This document shows, one piece after another, positions 9,108 through 17,043 of a DNA stretch of 64,000 nucleotides; position 1 is the stretch's first letter, and each line of letters starts with the position of its first letter. The notes beneath the pieces are model-generated. The model saw only the letters and a program-made list of their open reading frames with translations. It ran no database searches and was not told where the DNA came from. The position numbers were made by a program, and so were the translations under genes. Origin of the DNA: Salinibacter pepae (GTDB taxonomy: Bacteria; Bacteroidota; Rhodothermia; Rhodothermales; Salinibacteraceae); assembly GCF_947077775.1 (NCBI RefSeq), contig NZ_CAMTTE010000001.1, forward strand, positions 2,136,501 through 2,200,500, given 5' to 3'.

Positions 9108-11147
9108 CTACCGCTCGATCCAGACGTTTCGGTAGGCGTCGACGCGGGCCCGCCAGCCGGGCGGCACGACGATGGTCGTGTCGTACTGGTGCAGCACGGC
9201 GGGGCCCTCAAGCGTGTGCCCGTGGTGCAGGGCCGTGCGGGCGTAGGCGGTCGTCTCCGTCGGGCCGCCGGGCGAAAAACAGACCGGGCGGGTGCCGATT
9301 TCGGCGTCCCGCAGGGGCAGGTCGGTCTCGGGCTCGCGGGGAAGGGGCGGGGGCGAGACGGGCACCGTCCCGCGGGCCCGCAGGGCGACGGCCTCGACCG
9401 GGGCCTCCGGGGCGGCGTGGCCGTAGCGCCGGCGGTGGCGGTCGTGGAAGGCCTCGGCGACGCCGCCCAAAGCCGGTGCCGTGACGGGGGAGGCCAGGGG
9501 CACGGTCACCTCGTAGCTCTGGCCCACGTAGCGCAGGTCGAGCTCGAAGGCGACCTCGGGCGTGCCATGGCCCTCCAGGACGGACTCGATGTCCTCAGCC
9601 AGGGCGCTGGCGGCGCGCTGGATTGAGGCGGGATCGTCCTGGAGCGCGCCAACGGGGGTCAAGAGTGCCCGGGAGGCGTCATGGGTCACGTCGGCCATGA
9701 GCAGGCCGAGCGCGCTGAGCGCGCCGGGCGCGGGGGGCACCAGCACGCGGGGCATGCCGAGCGCCTCCGCCAGGGCCGCCGCGTGGAGGGGGCCGGCCCC
9801 GCCGAACGGAACGAGCGTGTAGTCCCGCGGGTCGTGGCCCCGCTCCACCGACACGCGCCGAAGGGCCCGCTCCATCGTCGCGTTGGCGACCCGCAGGACG
9901 CCGAGGGCGGTCTCCTCCAGCGATCGGCCCAGCGTTTCGCCGAGGCGCCCCACTGCGCTGCGGGCGGCCTCCGGGGCCATGTCGAGGGCATCGGTGCCGC
10001 CGAGCACGCGGTCGGGGTCGAGGCGGCCTAGCGTGAGGTGCGCGTCGGTGACCGTCGGCCGGGTGCCGCCGCGCCCGTAGCAGACCGGCCCCGGCTCGGC
10101 CCCCGCGCTCTCCGGGCCTACCCGCAGGCTGCCGCCGGCGTCGACGTGGGCGATGCTGCCGCCCCCGGCCCCGACGGTGTGAATATCGGTGGCGGGGAGG
10201 CGAAGCGGGAGGCCGGCGATCGTATGCTCGGTGGCGCGGGGCACCGCCCCGTCGCAGAGGGCCACGTCGGCGCTCGTGCCGCCCATGTCGAGGGTCATCA
10301 CGCGAGGCGCCTCGCCCAGGGCGCGCCGGGCCACCCCGAGGGCGCCGACCACCCCGCCGGCCGGGCCACTCAGGGCCAGGCGGGCGGCCTGCTCGCCGGC
10401 GGGCCCCGGTCCAATCGTGCCGCCGCTCGACTGCATGACGCGAACCGGCCGCTCGCTCAGTTCGTCGCCGAGACGCGTCAGGTAGCGCTCCACCCTAGGG
10501 CGGACGTACGCGTTGGCGACCGTCGTAGCCGTGCGCTCGTACTCCCGGTGCTCAGGCAAGAGGGCGCTGCTTCGGGTCACCGGGACCTCCTCGGGCAGCT
10601 CGTCTCGAAGGAGCTCGGCGGCCCGCTTCTCGTGCTCGGGGTTCCGGTAGGAGAAAAGAAACGCGAGGGCGACGCTCTGGACGTCCTGTTCCTCGAGAAC
10701 GCGGGCCACGCGGCGCACGGCCGCCTCGTCCAGCGGGGTGAGGATGTCCCCCTCGGCACTGATGCGCTCCGGCACTTCGTGGCGCCGGGCGGCCGGCACC
10801 AGGGGATCGGGCCGCGTCGGCGTCAGGTCGTAGAGGTCGGGCCGGTCCTGCCGCCCGATGGCGAGCACGTCGGCGAAGCCCTCCGTGGTCACCAGCGCCG
10901 CCTTCGCGCCTTGCCGCTCCAAAAGCGCGTTCGTCGCCGTCGTGGTGCCGTGGGCGATGGGCGCCGCGGGGGGCACGTCGAGCCGACCGAGCCCCGTGCC
11001 GACGGCCTCGTGTTGGGGGTCGGTGGTCGGGACCTTGCGCACCTCCAGGCCCGCCCCGGTCGCCACGACGAAGTCGGTGAACGTGCCGCCGACGTCGATC
11101 CCCACCTCAGAAAGGCCGTCTGTATCGGAGGCGCCGGAAGCAGGCAT
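9108..11147 (-). CDS. hyuA: HyuA-type hydantoinase/oxoprolinase subunit
   Basis: N-methylhydantoinase A / 5-oxoprolinase-like protein that uses ATP to open a hydantoin or oxoproline ring. The ASKHA nucleotide-binding fold begins with VGIDVGGTFTDFVV, has 'AHGTTTATNALLERQGAKAAL' early, 'VMTLDMGGTSADVAL' in the middle and 'VPFGGAGPLHAAALAE' near the start of the C-terminal third. The start is placed at ATG 11147 because it sits 15 codons before the conserved motif; an upstream in-frame start at 11210 would add 21 residues without family resemblance. HyuA normally works with HyuB; none lies downstream (the sigma operon begins 160 bases away), so the partner must be elsewhere or absent. It is divergent from fic with the operator cluster between them. 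Confidence 0.93.
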   Translation of the reverse strand: MPASGASDTDGLSEVGIDVGGTFTDFVVATGAGLEVRKVPTTDPQHEAVGTGLGRLDVPPAAPIAHGTTTATNALLERQGAKAALVTTEGFADVLAIGRQDRPDLYDLTPTRPDPLVPAARRHEVPERISAEGDILTPLDEAAVRRVARVLEEQDVQSVALAFLFSYRNPEHEKRAAELLRDELPEEVPVTRSSALLPEHREYERTATTVANAYVRPRVERYLTRLGDELSERPVRVMQSSGGTIGPGPAGEQAARLALSGPAGGVVGALGVARRALGEAPRVMTLDMGGTSADVALCDGAVPRATEHTIAGLPLRLPATDIHTVGAGGGSIAHVDAGGSLRVGPESAGAEPGPVCYGRGGTRPTVTDAHLTLGRLDPDRVLGGTDALDMAPEAARSAVGRLGETLGRSLEETALGVLRVANATMERALRRVSVERGHDPRDYTLVPFGGAGPLHAAALAEALGMPRVLVPPAPGALSALGLLMADVTHDASRALLTPVGALQDDPASIQRAASALAEDIESVLEGHGTPEVAFELDLRYVGQSYEVTVPLASPVTAPALGGVAEAFHDRHRRRYGHAAPEAPVEAVALRARGTVPVSPPPLPREPETDLPLRDAEIGTRPVCFSPGGPTETTAYARTALHHGHTLEGPAVLHQYDTTIVVPPGWRARVDAYRNVWIER

Positions 11148-11420
11148 CGGGGATGCAGGAATGATGCGGTGGCGTGGGGATGCCCAAAAGACGGAGGCGC
11201 CCCGACACAATCAACCGCCGTGCGCCGCCGAGCTTGTGGCTGCGCCTGCGGAATTTCCTGCGTGCCGGGGCGCTCGATGTCCACCTCAAAGAAACCACAC
11301 GGGGTAGTGACAATTGTTGTCACCACGTAGTGACAATAGTAGTAACAATAGAAGCGACCGGTCGTCTTTTCAATTCTCTCTCCCATGAAGTCGTTTGAAG
11401 AAAGGGGCCTTCCTGCCCTA
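11057..11420. repeat. Copy A of the hyuA-fic junction repeat
   Basis: Contains the first ~30 codons of hyuA, the whole divergent promoter region and the first ~12 codons of fic. A second near-identical copy lies at 17044-17413 and a short piece at 14290-14370. Copy A is the parental one because both flanking genes are intact here. Confidence 0.9.
11307..11348. promoter_or_regulatory. GTGACAA palindrome and direct half-sites upstream of fic (copy A)
   Basis: Perfect palindrome gtgacaattgttgtcac (GTGACAA-N3-TTGTCAC) at 11307-11323, followed by half-sites GTGACAA at 11330 and GTAACAA at 11342, 12 bases apart. It sits 60-80 bases before the fic start and about 160 bases before hyuA. The winged-helix tail of the Fic protein makes autoregulation the simplest guess; no regulator is proven. 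Confidence 0.7.
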
Positions 11421-12440
11421 TCGCTCGACCATGATCTGATGCGATCGGTGGGCCGGCTCCATGAGTATCGGGGACGGGAACAGCTATACACGCAGCAAGC
11501 CCGCCAGTCGCTCGACACCTTGAGGGAGGTGGCAGTCGTCCGGAGCGCCGAGTCCTCAAATCGAATTGAAGGGGTAGAGGCGGCACCAGAGCGCATCAAG
11601 AAACTGATGGACGAAAGCGCGGCTCCGGAGACGCGCTCTGAGCAGGCTATCGCGGGCTACCGGGATGTTTTGAATACCATCCACACTCGTCACGAAGACA
11701 TCGAGCTTTCGAGTGGCGTTGTCCGACAGTTTCATCGGGACCTGTTCAAATACACCAGCAGACGCGGTGGGGACTGGAAGTCGGCCGGTAACGACATCAT
11801 CGAACAGCATCCGGACGGCAGGGAGGTGGTCCGGTTCAAAACCGTGTCGCCACACCGAACGCCCGACTACATGAAGACGCTTCACGACCGGTTTGGTCGG
11901 GCCTGGGCGGAGAAAGAGGTGGATTCACTGCTGCTCATTGCAGCGTATGTTCTGGACTTTCTGTGCATCCATCCCTTTCGAGATGGCAATGGCCGGATGG
12001 CCCGACTTCTGACACTTCTGCTCCTTTACAGGGCCGATTACGGGGTAGGGCAGTACATCAGTGTGGAAAAGCTCGTTGAGGACAGCCGGGAAAGTTACTA
12101 TGACACGCTGCATCGCTCGTCCCAGGGGTGGCACGAGGGAAACCACAATCTTCGGCCCTGGACGGACTATTTTCTCGGAACGCTCCTAGCGGCCTACGAA
12201 GAGTTTGAGGATCGGGTCGGCGAACTTCGCACCCAGCGGGGGGCGAAGACGCAGCGGATTCTCGATGCGGTCAAGGAGCTGCCCGACGGATTCAAGACGC
12301 GGGACGTAGAAGAGCTCTGTCCCAGCGTGAGCCGATCGCTCATTCGGAAGGTGTTCAACGAACTCAAGGAGCAGAGGAGGATCAAAGCCGAAGGCAGAGG
12401 ACCTGCTGCCGTTTGGCGCAAGATCGGGGAGTACGGATAG
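11385..12440 (+). CDS. fic: Fic-domain protein (probable AMP-transferase) with DNA-binding C-terminus
   Basis: 351 residues. The Fic core motif is complete: HPFRDGNGRMAR at residues 196-207, giving the catalytic His and the nucleotide-binding GNGR. An N-terminal inhibitory motif SSNRIEG at 57-63 supplies the Glu that blocks productive ATP binding, as in class II (self-inhibited) Fic proteins. Residues ~285-345 (RILDAVKELPDGFKTRDVEE then a recognition-helix-like LIRKVFNELKEQRR) form a winged-helix-like domain, common in Fic proteins that regulate their own gene. The start at 11385 follows the GTGACAA operator cluster. A pseudocopy of the 5' end occurs at 17378. The cellular target is unknown. 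Confidence 0.92.
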   Translation: MKSFEERGLPALSLDHDLMRSVGRLHEYRGREQLYTQQARQSLDTLREVAVVRSAESSNRIEGVEAAPERIKKLMDESAAPETRSEQAIAGYRDVLNTIHTRHEDIELSSGVVRQFHRDLFKYTSRRGGDWKSAGNDIIEQHPDGREVVRFKTVSPHRTPDYMKTLHDRFGRAWAEKEVDSLLLIAAYVLDFLCIHPFRDGNGRMARLLTLLLLYRADYGVGQYISVEKLVEDSRESYYDTLHRSSQGWHEGNHNLRPWTDYFLGTLLAAYEEFEDRVGELRTQRGAKTQRILDAVKELPDGFKTRDVEELCPSVSRSLIRKVFNELKEQRRIKAEGRGPAAVWRKIGEYG

Positions 12441-12480
12441 GCATCCACTTCGAGAGGGCAAGCAGTTCGTGTCCTGGGGA

Positions 12481-12894
12481 CTACTTGCCCAGCATCTCCA
12501 CGAGGTCGAGGGGATGATAGGGCGTGAGGGTCGTCGATACAAAATCCGACTCGTTTCGAGTTGCAATTGCAGAAGCGCTGGCTGATGTCCCAGCAGCAGC
12601 AAGGTAACTGTCTTCAAAGTCATCGGTCCCAGGATTCTGAAGCGCCGTTCGTAGGGGTGAGCGTCCCATGGGAGCGAATCGCATCACGTCTGCCAGAAGG
12701 TCGAAGAGTGGGCGCGGATCGGTGTCTTCCCGCTCATGGGCCACGTACCAGCAGGTCGCGATTGATGTGGGTGCGACGAGACCATCGATGGTGTCGCGCT
12801 CGGCCGCAGCAATCAGCCGGACAGCCGTGCCGTGATAGGAACGGGACACAACGGCGGCATCGATGAGCACATTCGTGTCAAGTAGGACTGTCAT
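12481..12894 (-). CDS. PIN-domain toxin (VapC-like), copy 1
   Basis: 137-residue PIN-domain endoribonuclease. Acidic active-site residues are visible in LLDTNVLIDA (Asp6), in the DDFEDSYLAA helix near residue 93 and in ATRNESDF near residue 115. It lies 39 bases downstream of the ribbon-helix-helix-type antitoxin gene on the same strand, the usual antitoxin-first order. The target RNA cannot be told from sequence. The protein is identical to that at 30525-30938. Confidence 0.9.
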   Translation of the reverse strand: MTVLLDTNVLIDAAVVSRSYHGTAVRLIAAAERDTIDGLVAPTSIATCWYVAHEREDTDPRPLFDLLADVMRFAPMGRSPLRTALQNPGTDDFEDSYLAAAGTSASASAIATRNESDFVSTTLTPYHPLDLVEMLGK

Positions 12895-12933
12895 GTCAAC
12901 CCGGTCAGGTATCGGAGGCGAGGAGCATTCGGG

Positions 12934-13233
12934 CTACTTGTGTTTCTCGTGCATCGCGTCGACCCAGGCCTCCGTATCCTCATCAAGGTCAAGGTCCGTC
13001 TTCGCCGGACCGAGAGCGTCGACCATCTGTCGAGTGCGAGGCGGGAGATCGTCAGGAACGGCATTTTTACCGGATGCCGATTCCGCTCTGGAGTCGCCTC
13101 CGCTTGGATCGTGGAGCAAGAGTCGGAAGTAGTCTTCTACGATCTTGGAGACGGAGGTCCCCCGCTCTTCAGCTAACTGCTTGGCACGTTCCTTCAAACC
13201 GTCGTCGAGACGAAGAGTAAGCTTTGACTTCAT
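12934..13233 (-). CDS. DUF6364-like antitoxin, copy 1
   Basis: 99-residue antitoxin. The N-terminal MKSKLTLRLDDGLKERAKQL and the following 'GTSVSKIVEDYFRLLL' form a ribbon-helix-helix DNA-binding fold. The C-terminal half is acidic (KTDLDLDEDTEAWVDAMHEK), the part expected to wrap the PIN toxin. It probably represses its own promoter with the toxin as co-repressor. It is identical to the copy at 30978-31277. Assignment to the DUF6364 family is by resemblance. Confidence 0.85.
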   Translation of the reverse strand: MKSKLTLRLDDGLKERAKQLAEERGTSVSKIVEDYFRLLLHDPSGGDSRAESASGKNAVPDDLPPRTRQMVDALGPAKTDLDLDEDTEAWVDAMHEKHK

Positions 13234-13413
13234 TACTAGTTCTACCGGTATACGTCAACAAGTGCGCTTTTGTGACGTGCACCAGTTGCTTCGTTCTCTG
13301 TTCCTTCATCTGGGGCCCGTTCGGTGCTGCCGGGGTTCTGATTTCGGGGACAGCTCCAGCCGATCGTACGGGAATGAGTAACCGCTGGACCGAAGCGAAC
13401 GTCCGCAGCTTGG

Positions 13414-13472
13414 CTCGCCTTCTGCAGAAGGGCCTCCGTAGGGTCCTCGCCCGATTTGCTGGTTTCGCTCAA
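13414..13472 (-). pseudogene. 5' stub of a HEPN partner gene
   Basis: ATG at 13472 overlaps the stop of the MNT gene (ATGA arrangement, as in MntA/HepT operons). Only about 19 codons (MSETSKSGEDPTEALLQKA) remain before the sequence switches to the 1.02-kb repeat at 13413. A plausible HEPN N-terminus, but too short to be certain. Confidence 0.55.
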
Positions 13473-13804
13473 AGCACCACGCCCTCCCGCCGAGCTGCCC
13501 GAGGCAAAGGGCGGTCGCGTTCAAAATTCTCCTCGCTGAGGTGAAGAGGAGAAAGGGCCACGCCGTACTCGCTGGCAAGACGGATCACCAATTGGCTGGT
13601 GCGTTGGGCCTCCTCGTCTGGGTAAACCTTTCCACCAAGTACAATCATGAGGTCCACGTCGCTATCGGGACGGGCTTCCCCCCGGGCCTGAGAGCCATAG
13701 ACAATGAGTTTTTTTAGCCGATCGCCATAGATCTCTCCAAGAGCAGACTCTGCATCTGAAAGTGCCCTTCGGACCGGAGTAGAGAAGGGTGAGGAAGTAG
13801 GCAT
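13469..13804 (-). CDS. MNT-type nucleotidyltransferase (MntA-like antitoxin)
   Basis: 111-residue minimal nucleotidyltransferase. The signature GSQARGEARPDSDVDLMIVL carries the GSx(10)DxD metal-binding pattern. In MntA/HepT systems this enzyme AMPylates the HEPN toxin to neutralise it. The start was taken as the ATG at 13804 (MPTSSPFSTPVRRALSDAE) because the 14 residues before it are unlike the family. The HEPN gene that should follow is cut after ~19 codons by the VapBC-like module, so this antitoxin is probably an orphan. A TnpB-element left end sits immediately upstream (13873). Confidence 0.85.
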   Translation of the reverse strand: MPTSSPFSTPVRRALSDAESALGEIYGDRLKKLIVYGSQARGEARPDSDVDLMIVLGGKVYPDEEAQRTSQLVIRLASEYGVALSPLHLSEENFERDRPLPRAARREGVVL

Positions 13805-13872
13805 CAAGGAACAGACGACGATGATTTTCAACGCGTATACGTTCACGAATTGAACCGATTGGCGTTCTCAAC

Positions 13873-14049
13873 CTACAGTATCGGGAGAGCGCGAGAGGGC
13901 TTGGGAGCCGATTGCTTCGAGGAATCCCGGCTCTATGAAGCTGTTGCTCACGGAGTTGTCGCTCCTCCGGTGGTACCAACCTGTCGATTTCGAACCTGTC
14001 GGTCCCGAACCTGTCGGTTCGGAGACTCTCTCGCGGGACACAGTCGAAG
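13873..14049 (+). mobile_element. Internally deleted IS200/IS605-type (TnpB element) end
   Basis: Starts ctacagtatcgggagagcgc, matching the termini at 16127 (+) and 37084 (-). Its interior (gagttgtcgctcctccgg; aacctgtcggttcggagac) resembles the interior left end of the TnpB element at 36940-37010 read on the minus strand. It ends near cgaagtcaa, like RE termini of these elements. No tnpB remains: a non-autonomous relic. Confidence 0.6.
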
Positions 14050-14069
14050 TCAAATAGTCGAATCCAATT

Positions 14070-14285
14070 GAGGTGCGCCCGAAAAGTTGGACTGGTGGGA
14101 CGACTAAGAGAATGAGGTTGGATCGCAGCCTGCTTAGTTTCACCGCAAACCAACCAATCCAACGATACGCGCCATGGGTAATCGGACCTACAGCCGGAGA
14201 GTTCAAGCTTCAGGTTGTTCTTGAGGCGCTCCAGTCAGATGGAACCGACGCGGAGGTTGCCCGAGCCTACGACATCCATCCAGTG
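14070..14285 (+). pseudogene. IS3-family left end and broken orfA
   Basis: An IS3-like terminus (tgaggtgcgcccgaaaag) is followed by a start MGNRTYSR at 14174. One extra base then shifts the frame into FKLQVVLEALQSDGTDAEVA, the standard OrfA helix-turn-helix of IS3 transposases. The element ends abruptly at about 14285, fused to a fragment of the hyuA-fic junction repeat. It is distinct from the IS3 element at 31460. Confidence 0.75.
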
Positions 14286-14289
14286 GCGC

Positions 14290-14370
14290 ACGATGTCCGC
14301 CTCAGAGAAACCACGCGAGGCAGTGACAATCGTTGTCACCACGTAGTGACAAAAGTGGTGACAATGGGGC
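14290..14370. promoter_or_regulatory. GTGACAA operator, copy B (orphan)
   Basis: Partial copy of the hyuA-fic junction: gtgacaatcgttgtcac palindrome at 14323-14339 and GTGACAA half-sites at 14346 and 14358, keeping the 12-base spacing. Several bases differ from copy A, all outside the half-sites. No fic follows, so it controls nothing recognisable. Confidence 0.75.
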
Positions 14371-14478
14371 AGGGGTATTCTCTGAAAACCGCCGCTCTTC
14401 TTCGATGAGAAGTGTTTCTCGAAGGGGGGCTACGTCGTGCAAGACCTGCCGATCAGGGATCTTACCCAGTCAGGAATC

Positions 14479-14732
14479 TCATTCCCTGGGGTTTTCGATT
14501 GCTCTGCGTGCCACTTTGGGGAACTGAGACACGTCGCTGACGAGATCTTCTGCGGCCTGGATCTCGAAGACGAAAAACGCGTCGTAGTCGGCTCGATTGC
14601 GATCTGTCTCAGCCTGGGTGAGGACTTCTCTGATCCCTTCTGAGGTACGACCAGTTCGAACAAAGTGATGACTGAAGCGAGACAGAATCTCTGCGTAGGA
14701 GGTGTGCTCGTCTCCTTTAATCAGAAGGGTTC
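14479..14732 (-). pseudogene. 3' fragment of a HEPN-domain toxin gene
   Basis: Reading the minus strand from about 14732 gives IKGDEHTSYAEILSRFSHHF, then 'TGRTSEGIREVLTQAETDRNRADYDAFF', then an acidic helix and stop at 14479-14481. The 'KHFVKTG...RADY' pattern is that of HEPN-domain proteins. An in-frame stop lies just upstream (near 14740), so the N-terminal half is gone. It could be the displaced 3' part of the HEPN gene whose 5' stub is at 13472, or belong to another pair. Confidence 0.55.
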
Positions 14733-14997
14733 AGTTAGCGCTTCTACACGTGGTCAAGGGGCTTTCTTGGACGAGGATCATGACGGCGAGTCTGCTTCTG
14801 AGCAAGCTTGATGGTCAACTGGGCAGCGCAACCCGAGGCGGGAAGGAGCGAGCCTGGACGGCTTCTCGCTTGTCCTTCTTCTCCCAAACGCCTGTTTGAT
14901 CCCTGTCGTGTCGGCGCATCTGAGGACCAGGTAGCGGGAGGGAGGCCGCCCCATCGGCGCAGCCCTAGAGACACAGCCGACAGGAAGGCCCTCTGTC

Positions 14998-15471
14998 CTA
15001 CCGGTCGGAGATCAGCCGCTCGTCGACCGGAAACGGCTCGGCCTGGCCGATCTCGATGTTGTCGAAGGCCTCATGCAGAGGATTGAGGAGATAGTTGTAG
15101 CTGTAGGGCACCGCGACAGAGGGAACCCTGAGAACCGCCGACTCCTCGCGGGAGACCCACCGATCACCGACACGTTGCGACCGAGAGGAAGGAGGATGCC
15201 GGTCCCACCCGTCCGGCAGGTCCTCCGCTTCTAGCTTGGAGAGTTGTCCCTGTGGGATCCCCACCCGAAAGAACACGTAGCGCCGGAGCTGATCGTAGCG
15301 TTCCAATCCGGTCATCGTCTCGACGAGCGCCAGCGGCAGGCTCTCGGCAGTGTACACGACAGATATCCCCGGACTGTTGAACCGCCCCCCGTATTGGCGC
15401 GCTCCCTCTCCGCTGAAGGCCGACCCCGAATACTGCTCCTTCGTGAGGCGCCAAACCGTCAGATCAGCCAT
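14998..15471 (-). CDS. RES-domain toxin
   Basis: 157-residue RES-family protein (NAD-degrading or ADP-ribosyltransferase-like toxin). The family's start is clear (TVWRLTKEQYSGSAFSGEGA, then 'RFNSPGISVVYTAES'), with conserved Arg/Ser and Tyr/Glu pairs (GGRFNS; VYTAESLPLALVE). In well-studied members such as MbcT the toxin depletes NAD+. It lies 52 bases downstream of the Xre/DUF2384-type antitoxin on the same strand, the classical order for RES-Xre modules. Complete and apparently functional. Confidence 0.93.
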   Translation of the reverse strand: MADLTVWRLTKEQYSGSAFSGEGARQYGGRFNSPGISVVYTAESLPLALVETMTGLERYDQLRRYVFFRVGIPQGQLSKLEAEDLPDGWDRHPPSSRSQRVGDRWVSREESAVLRVPSVAVPYSYNYLLNPLHEAFDNIEIGQAEPFPVDERLISDR

Positions 15472-15523
15472 CCGTCAATACCAGCCGCTGGCGGAGGCAA
15501 GGCGAACTAGAGAAGACAAGGAC

Positions 15524-15952
15524 CTAGGTCGGAACCCCGTGTTCGATGCGGCCAAGAAGGCGTTCGACCTCCCGGGCGCCCGGCTCCAGCCGGGCAATCT
15601 CAAGGGGAACCTCTCCGCCCAGGCGCATCTGCGGGCGTTTCAGCCAGGAGCGGGCCTCCTCTTCACTCTCGAAAACACTGGTGGACTTCCGGAAAAGGCG
15701 CGCGATGCGGTAGAGGCGCTCAGATTCAACTGGGGTGAGGCTGCCGCTTTCGCCGCGGCGCTTCAAGGTGCGAGGCGAGATGCCGAGAAGGGTGGCCATC
15801 TCCTCGGTGTCAACCCCGAGTCGCTCTTGGATCTCGCCTATGAGCCTCGCAGGAAGGCCCTCATCGATTGATTCGAGCAAGCCGGAGAGGCCTGCGGCCT
15901 GGAGGTCTTCAAACGACTCAACGGGGCGGGGCGGGGTCGAAGGAGTGGGCAT
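15524..15952 (-). CDS. Xre/MbcA/ParS-type antitoxin of RES toxin
   Basis: Antitoxin of a RES-Xre pair. Residues around 'EIQERLGVDTEEMATLLGIS' and PRTLKRRGESGSLTPVESER match the helix-turn-helix of the Xre-like part, and the C-terminal half (LFRKSTSVFESEEEARSWLKR, 'GGEVPLEIARLEPGAREVERLLGRIEHG') matches the DUF2384 toxin-binding domain. The start was set at the ATG 15952; an in-frame start at 15982 would add ten residues of no clear value. It binds the RES active-site cleft and probably represses the operon. Confidence 0.92.
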   Translation of the reverse strand: MPTPSTPPRPVESFEDLQAAGLSGLLESIDEGLPARLIGEIQERLGVDTEEMATLLGISPRTLKRRGESGSLTPVESERLYRIARLFRKSTSVFESEEEARSWLKRPQMRLGGEVPLEIARLEPGAREVERLLGRIEHGVPT

Positions 15953-16126
15953 TGGGAGGAGGACAGGCTTGCAGTTTGTCATCGATCAGGCGACATGTTG
16001 TCTTCATGCTGGCCTGTTCCTTACAAGAGGGAGGAAGGCAGTGTTGCAGTCGCTCCTGCCTGCAGCCCGAAAACTGGAGGCCTCTGGGCTGGTCATTCTC
16101 AGAACGGCTTGTCCTATAGGTGTATC

Positions 16127-16466
16127 CTGTAGTATCGGGAGAGCGCGAGAGGGCAATAGGACTCCCGGCTTCAGCCGGCCTGCAGGGGACCCCTCTCGCA
16201 AAACATAATCGAAGTTTGTACATCGGAGCAGGTGCAGCCAGCTAAAGCTAAGCGGCTGTATTGTCTTACTGGTAGGGTCAGCCCGAACCGTTCTGGGTAG
16301 CAGGTAGCACCTGTGGCGTCCAAGAACGCTTGGAGCTGTTGCTCCGGAAGAGCCGGGTAAGACCTGAATGGGCGATGTGTCATCGCCAGTGTACCCGCGG
16401 GCACCGCTCGCCCGATGGTAGAATCTCTCGCGAAGCGACAGCCGGATTAGCCGGAGGAGAAGTCAA
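16127..16466 (+). mobile_element. 340-bp non-autonomous TnpB-type element (PATE-like)
   Basis: Left end ctgtagtatcgggagagcgc, almost identical to the end at 13873. The right end has a small hairpin (ccggattagccgg) followed by aggagaagtcaa, matching the RE of the TnpB element at 35439 (ccggctaaagccgg ... gaagtcaa in the opposite orientation). There is no transposase or tnpB. Its last bases supply the stop codon of the UPF0175 gene, so insertion trimmed that gene. Confidence 0.6.
16270..16466 (+). ncRNA. Omega-RNA-like 3' end without tnpB
   Basis: The last ~200 bases of the element above include gccgggtaagacctg and a gaatctc...hairpin...gaagtcaa ending, resembling the omega-RNA/RE region of the TnpB element at 35.4-35.6 kb. 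In TnpB systems the guide is the flank just past the RE; here that would be tctgctgctccctcgtc, i.e. the 3' end of the UPF0175 gene. Inference from resemblance only. Confidence 0.35.
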
Positions 16467-16756
16467 TCTGCTGCTCCCTCGTCGTGAGAGCTGTCCCCCC
16501 TAGCATAGCGAAGGTCCTCCGCCAGTTCGTCGGGGCCGTAGTGCCGCTCGACACCTCGCTCGCCCAGCAGCCGGCCAAACGCATGCTTACTCATTTCGGC
16601 GAACTCACGGGCCTTTCCAAAAGAGAGCATGTCTTCACGGTACAGAGAGATGGCCAACTCGCGCTGGAGCTCTTCTTTTTTCCGGCCCTCGGGTAGGGCC
16701 AGTGCGTCGGCGACCGAACGAGGAATCGAGAGCTGAACGTCCTTTGAGGGAGTCAC
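16463..16756 (-). CDS. UPF0175-family protein (antitoxin-like)
   Basis: 97-residue UPF0175 protein. The family pattern is clear: 'LSIPRSVADALALPEGRKKEELQRELAISLYREDMLSFGKAREFAEMSKHAF', a small helix-turn-helix-like fold usually paired with a DUF3368 PIN toxin. The family residues stop at 'RLLGERGVERHYGPDELAEDL' and the tail (SSHDEGAAD) ends exactly in the right end of the inserted TnpB-type element. No PIN gene follows, so the toxin was probably lost or displaced by that insertion. Confidence 0.8.
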   Translation of the reverse strand: MTPSKDVQLSIPRSVADALALPEGRKKEELQRELAISLYREDMLSFGKAREFAEMSKHAFGRLLGERGVERHYGPDELAEDLRYARGDSSHDEGAAD

Positions 16757-17043
16757 TACTCAAGGGTTGTAAGGGGGATCAAGAGTTGTAGGGAAAATCT
16801 CTTTTCTGAACGGGGCTGGTCGAAGCTGGTTCTGTACCCAAAAACCGGGCAATTTACCGCTTTTGCTCTCCAGTGGTCTTGCCCCGCCACCTCGGTGGGC
16901 CGCCATCGGACGTGTTCTGTGTGGCATCGTTCTGTGCGCGGAAGAATTCTTACAGGATCATGCCCAAGACTTACGGTAGAATGTGCTTCTGCGCGGTAGA
17001 GAACGCTTCCACATAAGAGAACGCTTCCACATACAGATGGGAT
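16757..17043. other. Intergenic stretch
   Basis: No gene seen. A perfect 18-bp tandem pair agagaacgcttccacata lies at about 16997-17033, just before the hyuA-fic repeat copy. Confidence 0.5.

Larger units (their letters stand above)
12389..13413. repeat. 1.02-kb VapBC-like module, copy 1
   Basis: Runs from the last ~50 bases of fic through both toxin-antitoxin genes to the point where the HEPN reading frame is cut at 13413. It matches 30433-31457 at a constant offset of 18,044 bases; I found one difference (12412 t, 30456 c). The near-identity implies a very recent duplication. Confidence 0.95.

Noticed and set aside
16171-16404. 77-codon minus-strand frame as a toxin partner of UPF0175
   Set aside because: Lies wholly inside the non-autonomous element and has no PIN motifs.
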